A DNA stretch of 64,000 bases from Alentia gelatinosa (Eukaryota > Annelida > Polychaeta > Phyllodocida > Polynoidae), in NCBI GenBank assembly GCA_950022655.1, contig OX465583.1:16205298-16269297 (forward strand), given 5' to 3'. Position numbers and translations under genes: made by a program. Numbering within the stretch: the first letter of the stretch is position 1; the number at the start of each line of letters is the position of its first letter. Below the pieces are notes generated by a model that saw only the letters and a list, made by a program, of their open reading frames with translations, ran no database searches and was not told the DNA's origin. Shown here piece after piece: positions 57,338 through 64,000 of the stretch.

Positions 57338-57705
57338 GTGCTGTCATGATGTGTGGTAATTCAGGGCGGGATGTGCCCCCGCGTGTTTACTACAATGAGA
57401 AGACTCGTCGTGTCACCAGCCCACCATGGATCGCCTTTTGTACACACACCTCCCCCACGGGGTAAAGTTCTAGGAGGTGTTTGGAAAACTAGAATGATAA
57501 AAGAATTGATCCTGTCATGGTTATTGTTTCATTTTCGTCATCTAAAATGATCCGGCTTTATGGAGGACGGTCTCATACAATACGATCAGAAAATATATTT
57601 ATTTTGAGTTTTGTAGACGGCCTTTTTCAGGACCATTGCTAGGTGAGTTAGACACTTCATAACAAAATGTCTTATACTAGGATAGGAAAAAGTAAACAAT
57701 AAATA
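57338..57705. other. Non-coding interval
   Basis: Nothing recognised. Confidence 0.45.
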
Positions 57706-57710
57706 CATAC

Positions 57711-57853
57711 ACAATAATGACTGGTTTTGTGTACGAGTGGCCGTAATCTCCGAGTAGTTAACGCGTAGTAATATCCGGGCGATTAGCGAGAATATTACGT
57801 CGTCAACTACGAGGAGATTGCGGACACTCGTACATAAATCCAGTCGTTATTGT
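57711..57853. mobile_element. Hairpin repeat, second family, copy E
   Basis: Arms 57711-57774 and 57791-57853 (about 63 bp). The loop CCGGGCGATTAGCGAGA is close to CGAGCGCTAGCGAA of copy D, and both have ACGCGTAGTAA on the left shoulder. The right flank TTATTGTATTTATTACCCA also matches copy D. Confidence 0.65.
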
Positions 57854-58832
57854 ATTTATTACCCACCTACAATATTGATAACAAATTTATTGCAATTAAA
57901 AAGTTTCTGTAAGTCATTTAGTTCCAGACAACACAGCACTGTCAAGCGTGGCAGTAATTCGGTGTAGATTTACACTAATAATATAGTTCTCCATTAACCT
58001 GTGATTTTAGCATGTAAAACGTTTTATGCCAGTGAGATCTGATGGTAAATGAGATTACTAGGACTAATTGTAAATAATTTATATTGAATGAATATCCATG
58101 AAACTTGTTTCGAAGTAATTGATGATTTGACTTTATCATGGATGGGACTTTTTTTTCCGGAATCTCCCGCAGGAGATTCTGACATGCCAGAATCTCCGGG
58201 TAGCTGTTTCCAGGTACTCTATGCATTTCCTATGGTGGGTAATAAAGCAAAGGATGTCCTGGAATTCTTAAGACCAAATTTTAAAAATGACACTCTGATC
58301 ATGGTCACTATCACCTAGGTTAGTCCTAATCGTCATCGTCCACCCAGTATCGTTCTTAGTGTTTGAAACACCTCCCTGGTCTACACATGCCTGTGATCGT
58401 GGCACACAGGCTGTGATATTGGTTTCTAGGTGGAGATATTAATCAAAATCGTCCGTATTTATCAGTAACAAAATGAATGAATTTGAACCATCTTGGTTCA
58501 CCTCTCCTCTATCCTGATGTTTACAGTTGTGAATGGTTTGCTTGCCCCCCATTATCACTTTCTTTAGTTCTCAACCCGCCCACATGGTGTAGGGCACTCT
58601 GACAATGCCTTTATGAGTTGTTCATGATAGGGATGCCCTCATAGGCATGTGCGGCAGACCAGAACGAGACTGATTATCCCCTATTGAATGTTAATTTTAC
58701 AGCCAATCAGGGCACAGAAAGTGAACCTACAGTAGCTTACCCTTTTATGTTGTCTATAATACCATCCAGTCCTTCAATAAATTAGTAATCTCTGGCAGAT
58801 AGTTTTACCCTGTACTCCTGACTCTCTTACTC
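57854..58832. other. Non-coding interval
   Basis: AT-rich. At 58159-58198 GAATCTCC/GGAGATTC/GAATCTCC form a small alternate-pairing motif. No gene. Confidence 0.45.
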
Positions 58833-58835
58833 TTA

Positions 58836-59269
58836 AGGCGGGCGTCCACCAACCACGACAAGGCTACGACAATGGCTTTCCAACAAGGTCCACGACTGGC
58901 CTACGATTGGAGGACTTGTCGTAGCCTTGTTGTGGTTGGTGGACCCCAGTTCCCGACAAGAGTCTACGACAAGGCCACGGCAAGCTGCTACTGGGAAGCT
59001 TGTTGGGAGCCTTCCGACAAGGTTACGACAAAATCGAACATGTTCGATTTTTCCTACGACTGGACCTTTGTCATGGAGTGCCATGGCGTGTCGGGAGCGT
59101 GTCGCAAAGGTCTACGATAGTAAATTTTGTTGGAGTGTGCATTTCCCGACACCCTCCGACAACACTGTTGTAAAGCCCTCCTTCTCATGACAAGGCTGCG
59201 ACAAGCGGTGATTGGAACTTTCTTGTCGCCGCTTGTCGTAGCCTTGTCGTAATTGGTGGATTCCACCCT
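58836..59269 (+). mobile_element. TTA-flanked MITE, left member of an inverted pair
   Basis: 434 bp between TTA at 58833-58835 and TTA at 59270-59272. Ends AGGCGGGCGTCCACCAACC (left) and, inverted, AGGGTGGAATCCACCAATT (right). The word GTCGTAGCCTTGTCG and its complement recur throughout. A central palindrome AATCGAACATGTTCGATT lies at 59032-59049. A 3-bp TTA target with TIRs fits PIF/Harbinger-type elements. No transposase; the open frames are not conserved genes. Confidence 0.7.
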
Positions 59270-59272
59270 TTA

Positions 59273-59776
59273 GAGGGTGCGTCCACCAACTACGACAGTG
59301 CTGCGACACGCGCCGACAAGAAATTTCCAATCGGTGCCTTGTCGCAGCCCTGTCGTGAGGAGAGGAGCTCTACGACAGCGTTGTCGGGGCATGTCGGGAA
59401 GAGCAAGCTCCACCTAAATTTTCTATCGTAGACCTCTGCGACAACCTGCGACAGCCTGCATGTCGGGAAGAGCAAGCTCCACCTAAATTTTCTATCGTAG
59501 ACCTCTGCGACAACCTCCCGACATGCCACGACATGCCACGACAAGGCTCTAAAATCGAACATGTTCGATTTTGTCGTAGCCTTGTCGGGAGGTCCCCGAC
59601 AACCTCCCGACAAGCTTTGTGTCGCAGCCTGTCGGGGCCTTGTCGTAGCCTCTTGTCGGGAACTATGGTCCACCAACCACGACAAGGCTACGACATGCCT
59701 TCCAATCGTAGAGCTGTCGTGGACCTTGTCGGAAAGCCGTTGTCGCAGCTTTGTCGTGGTTGGTGGACGCCCCCTC
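59273..59776 (-). mobile_element. TTA-flanked MITE, right member, inverted, with 69-bp internal duplication
   Basis: 504 bp between TTA at 59270-59272 and TTA at 59777-59779. Its reverse complement matches the left member, including the central palindrome (59553-59570) and the encoded stretch SRQEATTRPRQAATQ against SRQESTTRPRQAATG. A 69-bp direct duplication (ATGTCGGGAAGAGCAAGCTC starting at 59391 and 59460) accounts for its extra length: 504 minus 69 gives 435. Confidence 0.75.
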
Positions 59777-59779
59777 TTA

Positions 59780-59950
59780 CGCTACGAACCCATCAGGCTT
59801 CCAATGCACAGCGACGCGCCTTACGAAACACTCTACACACAAAACTGCCTTGAAAAGAATGGGCATGGGAGTGTAACGGGAGGTCTGAATTTCTGCGTCA
59901 GCGTTAATGGTTTTATACTCCGTATAGGTTTATACTCCTGCTAGTTTGGC
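59780..59950. other. Spacer between MITE pair and LINE
   Basis: Unique sequence, nothing recognised. Confidence 0.5.
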
Positions 59951-59952
59951 AA

Positions 59953-60216
59953 TTGTCTTCTTCCAATATTTGTAATGGTTATAAGCCACCACCGAAATCG
60001 GCAACAATCTTTTATACTAAGCTTGAGGATATATTAAATGCACCTGAATTCATTTCCTGGGAGTATTGGATTTTAGGAGATGTTTATGTCGATGCTGGTA
60101 AGACTAAAAGTAGTGATTACAAAATAATGAGAAGTCATGTGGTCAGCCTAAAAGATTCTGGAGTCTCATTAATGACCTTATACGACCAAATGAGAATAAG
60201 CAACATTGTATACTAG
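59953..60216 (+). pseudogene. LINE APE-type endonuclease fragment
   Basis: YKPPPKSATIFYTKLEDILN followed by YWILGDVYVDAG matches the (Y-R-P-P)...ILGDFN(V/I)D pattern of LINE endonucleases. Here the Phe-Asn of GDFN is replaced (GDVY), so the catalytic Asn is missing. DQMRIS near the end corresponds to the usual PTRI stretch. The linker between this and the RT, normally some 200 residues, is absent. Confidence 0.65.
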
Positions 60217-61728
60217 AAGAAAACGGGCAGTTGATATACCTGATTTTGTAAATGAATTCTTTTCGAATGTAGGATCAGTTTCGTTTAATGCCTTAGAGAA
60301 AATGCAGTGTGATAATAATGTGAAAAGGCTCACAGAGTCTAATGACACCAATGTTGTAAGAGATTATCTGTTTGAGTTTATGCCGAATGATGTGCTCGGA
60401 AAGTTAAAAGAACTTTGTCCACATAAATCTAGTGGAAATGTTAATGTGGGTTCCAAAGTAGTAATTGATAGCATCAAGCTCGCGAGTCAACAATTTGCTT
60501 ATTTATGTAATTGTTCAATGAAACGAAAACAGTTTCCGATAGCCTGGAAAGGCGCAGTTGTTGTACCAATACCTAAAGCTGGAAATATCAGACTTATCGA
60601 TAATTGGCGACCTATCTCATTACTAACGCTGCCTTGTAAGCTGATAGAAAAGTTATTCCATAGTATTATTATACATGACCTGTTGAACGAGGCTGAGGTC
60701 CTAGAAAATAAACAGTTTGGATTTAGACCAAAAAGAAGCACCGGGGATGCAATATTTGGCTATTTGAAAGATTGATATGAAGCCAGAAATGGGGGATATA
60801 TCACTTTATCATGTTTTATAGATTTTCGAAAAGTTTTCGATTCCATAAACCATAAATTATTAATCTTAAAATTAAATAGGCTATTAAAGTTACCGAATGA
60901 TATTGTCCAATGGCTATGTAATTATCTGTCTGATCGAGAACAGAAGGTGCATGTCTATGGGAGACTGTCGGGAGCTAGAAAAGTGGATTTTGGAGTCCCC
61001 GAAGGATCTGTGTTACGTCTGTTGTTGTTTATTTTATTTGTAATGATTTGGAGAAATGTATTGTAAATTCACGCTATATTCAATATGGAGAGAAGCTGAA
61101 CAATATAAGGAGACCTAAGATAATAATGAACAATGTAATCCTGACGTGATGTCAAAGATATAAGTATCTTGGAGTTGTAATAGATGAAAGGATGAGCTGG
61201 AAACCACATGTAAAAGTTATTAAAACAGTTAATAATAAGTTGTTTAAATTCGCCAAGATCAGACCGAGCCTAACAGATGATGCAGCGCGATGTGTTTACA
61301 TAAGTACAATAGTCCCACATATGGAGTATTGCTCTTTTATTTATGATAGTTTTCGAAAACGGGATTTGAACAACATAGAGAAGTTAAACAATAGGGGACT
61401 GAGGATATTGCTAGGATTGAGATCGCGTTATAAGTCGATACTTGAAATGTGTAGACTCTGTAATCTAGATACTTTAGAGCATAAAAGAAACTAGCAATTA
61501 CTATGCATAATGTTCACGAACAAGTCCAAAGAAGATTGGATTAGAAAAAGTGTAAGAAGCACTAAGTCACAAGAAAATATATCGTTCAAAATGGTTACTA
61601 CAAGGGCAGCGACAGTGTACAATAGTCCATATTATAGGGGAGCCAGGTTATGGAACGGATTAAAAAGTGAAATCCAGCGTATTGAGGAAAAAGAAAACTT
61701 CAAAGGACATATTGATGCTATTATCTGA
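60206..61728 (+). pseudogene. LINE reverse transcriptase, inactivated
   Basis: DFVNEFFSNVG, VVVPIPKAGNIRLIDNWRPIS and FGFRPKRSTGDAIF (60240-60775), then an in-frame TGA. The same frame resumes with CFIDFRKVFDSINHK (60810-60850, motif A Asp kept) and GVPEGSVLRLLLF (60990-61030; canonical GVPQGS...GP altered). A frameshift follows (VNDLEKCIVNSRYIQY in another frame). The YADD catalytic box is deleted between about 61085 and 61095, where the text jumps to EKLNNIRRPKIIMNN. The rest (61160-61494) reads RYKYLGVVIDERMSW, IVPHMEYCSFIYD and NRGLRILLG, and 61510-61728 ends RGARLWNGLKSEIQ. Multiple lesions: dead. Confidence 0.8.
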
Positions 61729-61936
61729 GAAGTATATATACTGTAACCATGTAAACTTGCATCTTAACTAAAAATCATCATTGTCATATTTCCCTAATTA
61801 CCTCGTTCTGTAAATGCTTGTCACAAATTTGTGAAGATGTATATTCCAATGTAAAATGTTATCTGATTATGGAGTGCCTGAAAAACTCGATATCTCGAGA
61901 GGTATTGACAATAAAAAAAAAAATAATAAAAAAAAC

Positions 61937-63590
61937 TTACTCACAACACATGTACATACAGAGAAATTGTTTGAGATGCTGGGAGATACAGGTCTATTTC
62001 TAAAATACATATGTTGGGGGAAGGATATATCAGTATAGAGTTATTGTAGATTCTTACATACAGGAAGCTAATAATACAACTGGATTAATCGTTTCATGAA
62101 GTTAAATGTGGCTTAGCGTACACTTGTGTGTCATCCACCCACCGCGATGCGACAGCGGAATGGATTGATCGTTTCGGTCCATATGGTGGAGAACCCGGGT
62201 AAATTAGAAAAAAACTATATTGCATGACAATCATGCTTTGGCAATAATTTGGTAAAAAAACAAAACAAAAAAAAACCATCAAGAAAAAAACATGGAGTGT
62301 GCTAGAGCAGATCCATGCACAAATCACATAATCCAGCAAAACCACAAATATATCTGTGAGCTGATAATATCTATGGGTATAAGTATATCACAGCTCTCCC
62401 CTAGGCCCAAGGGCACAGAGAGTCCTTGGCCATGTATGGGCACCTGGTCCATCACAGTGAGTGTGAGCATTGAGTGTCCTTCACCCTGCCAAGGGTCAAG
62501 GACAGGGAGCTACAAATAAGGACATGGTATGCGGGACAGGAAACCTTGACATTGTAATGTATTCAGCTTTGAGGTTTCCTTTATAAGCTAGTTGTAACCA
62601 TCACTCTAGGTTCTTTGGCCTGAGACAGCGAGAAGTGTATATTATTTGTGAACTCAATAAAGAAGCATAGAAGAACCTCTACAGCAGGTCGTATCTATGA
62701 AGGGCTGACACTGCCGAGCAATACTCTACCCTCTACAACCTACCTCACTTCAGCTATGGTATTCCAGTGACTGCTGGTAACCAACCTGCATCTATTGGTT
62801 ATTTCAATGTGATACATGGATCCATGGATTATTTCAGCTAATATTTTAGCTGAACCAAGCACCTCCCCAAAGCAACACATAGTACATAGATACTGCAAAA
62901 CTGCTAGACCCTCCCGTGGGTCAGCGGTGCATTCTACACATGGATAAGACATGCTCACAAATACACCATCAATAACAACTAACAGTAAGTCAGTAATAAG
63001 ACTGGATCAATTATTTCACCCCAGAGTCGTGCATACAGTATGGACTACAATACAACCTTGGTGGTTTAGTTAACCCTCTGGCTCTGATTTTCTGTTGTTT
63101 TATTTCGTTTTATACTGCTTTTTTCTGTTTTTGGCTTTTGTTGAAACTGCAATGGTAACAGTATCAATAAATGTAAATACGATGGAAAAATATAAATCAA
63201 GTCGACATGTTAATGAGGTCTTAGAATATAAGAAGTTTACACATTGTCGGCACTGTATTATGTAGCAGCCGTTACAGATTTACAGGACCCTACAGGTTAG
63301 ACGCACAAAGGACATTTTCAAAATTGGAATAATGTCAATAAATTTTTGTAATAATCATTGGCTGACACTTTTCATCTTTTACAAGATTGACGAACGCATG
63401 TACAAGTGGTTTTGTCAGAAATATACATGCTTGTTACATTTGTACATCAAGAGGGAATAGCTGTGGCCTTATTTTCACTGAAGTATGATGTGCTGTTGGC
63501 GCTCAATGTTATTTTCTCAAAATCCCTTTGGCAAAACTCCTGCCTTTGACCGTTTCTAAATTCAAATAGTACAGTTGTGCATTTGAAAGC
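61937..63590. other. Non-coding interval
   Basis: AT-rich unique sequence; short ORFs (62094-62345, 62292-62519, 62740-62958) show nothing recognisable. Confidence 0.45.
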
Positions 63591-63594
63591 CAAG

Positions 63595-64000
63595 GAGAGG
63601 TAGGCTAAGCGGGATAGGGTAGTAATAATTGTTGTAGTGTTAGGGTAGGAGGGGAAAACAGGGATGAGGGAGAGAAAGAGTAAAGGGTTGGTAAGGGTAG
63701 AGGGGTAAGGCAGAGCTGGAGAAGCTGGTACGCCGGTAGGGTAATGGTGAGGTGGAGAGGGTAGAGGAGATGAAGGGGATGGTAGGGGCAGTAGGGGAGG
63801 CGGTAGATAGGTGGTAGGGTTAAGTGGAGGTGGGTCCATAGGAGTTAGTCAGCGTAGAGGGCTAGATAGGCAATAGGGTATGGAAGTGGTGGTGAGGTGG
63901 TGGGGATAGCAGGGGGTAGACGGTAGACAGACCATAGGGTATGGATGAGTGGTCAGGTGATGGGGTAGTAGGGGTATAAAGGTTGAATAGGCATTAGGGA
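63595..64000. repeat. G-rich degenerate repeat (GGTAGGGTA words), runs off the window
   Basis: GGGTAG, GGTAGATAGG and AATAGGGTATGG words recur every 10-40 bp. The complement gives a Pro/Ser-rich frame (63447-63839). The array continues to the right edge. Confidence 0.75.

Larger units (their letters stand above)
59953..61936 (+). mobile_element. Decayed LINE copy with endonuclease and RT pieces
   Basis: Plus strand: endonuclease tail (from 59953), a large internal deletion, RT (60206-61066), C-terminal region to the stop at 61728, then about 180 bp of 3' UTR ending in AATAAA and an A-rich tail (61909-61936). It is a CR1/Jockey-like LINE by motif style and is distinct in sequence from the 42829 copy. 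Confidence 0.8.

Noticed and set aside
1..64000. CRISPR arrays or bacterial operons
   Set aside because: Repeats have no unique spacers, and codon, splice and retrotransposon features show animal DNA.

Overview
This is eukaryotic, almost certainly animal, DNA with no intact recognisable protein-coding gene. It contains decayed non-LTR retrotransposons (LINEs), a DIRS/Ngaro-type retroelement remnant, tRNA-derived SINEs, several classes of terminal-inverted-repeat (TIR) elements, and tandem repeats that by my count cover about a quarter of the window. The mix suits intergenic or intronic sequence of a marine invertebrate, perhaps a lophotrochozoan. That placement is a guess from repeat style only; no gene allows a firm taxonomic call.

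Layout, left half. 1-3.3 kb holds 99-bp and 73/67-bp minisatellites. 3.6-4.1 kb is a TIR element with roughly 100-bp ends. 5.0-6.2 kb carries two different long-hairpin repeats. 6.2-7.7 kb is a minus-strand DIRS/Ngaro-like reverse transcriptase (YMDD), RNase H and recombinase remnant. 9.1-9.4 kb is CpG-rich. 10.5-18 kb is nearly continuous tandem repeat (ACTC array, 53/89-bp, 31-bp and 12-bp units). 19.2-19.6 kb is a TTAA-flanked MITE. 21.1-22.3 kb is a 48-bp minisatellite, followed by a degenerate LINE fragment. 25.6-25.8 kb looks like a CpG promoter plus first exon. 26.3-28.3 kb is a 33-bp minisatellite invaded by a second TTAA MITE and by a hairpin element.

Layout, right half. 36.0 kb is a near-perfect hairpin. 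37.1-37.3 kb is a TIR element carrying CTCF-like motifs. 37.8-38.2 kb is another promoter-like stretch followed by a 60-codon ORF with a strong start context. 38.7 and 47.5 kb carry related SINEs. 39.6-40.7 kb (minus), 42.8-45.1 kb (minus) and 59.9-61.9 kb (plus) are three LINE copies, two of them inserted inside minisatellites. 45.5-46.1 kb is a third TTAA element. 47.8, 50.8 and 57.7 kb are further long hairpins. 53-54.6 kb is a 76-bp minisatellite. 58.8-59.8 kb is a back-to-back inverted pair of TTA-flanked MITEs.

The strongest non-textbook signals are: (1) the hairpin modules at 5.04, 26.98 and 50.79 kb, where a short flanking inverted repeat shows compensatory changes between copies and two copies share a hairpin loop; (2) the two TTAA MITEs, each carrying three spaced 16-bp palindromes with the core ATGCC-NNNN-GGCAT; (3) the inverted MITE pair sharing TTA sites. 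Long ORFs at 2.1-3.5, 11.8-13.4, 16.9-18.1 and 20.9-22.4 kb are open because of repeat periodicity and are not called as genes.
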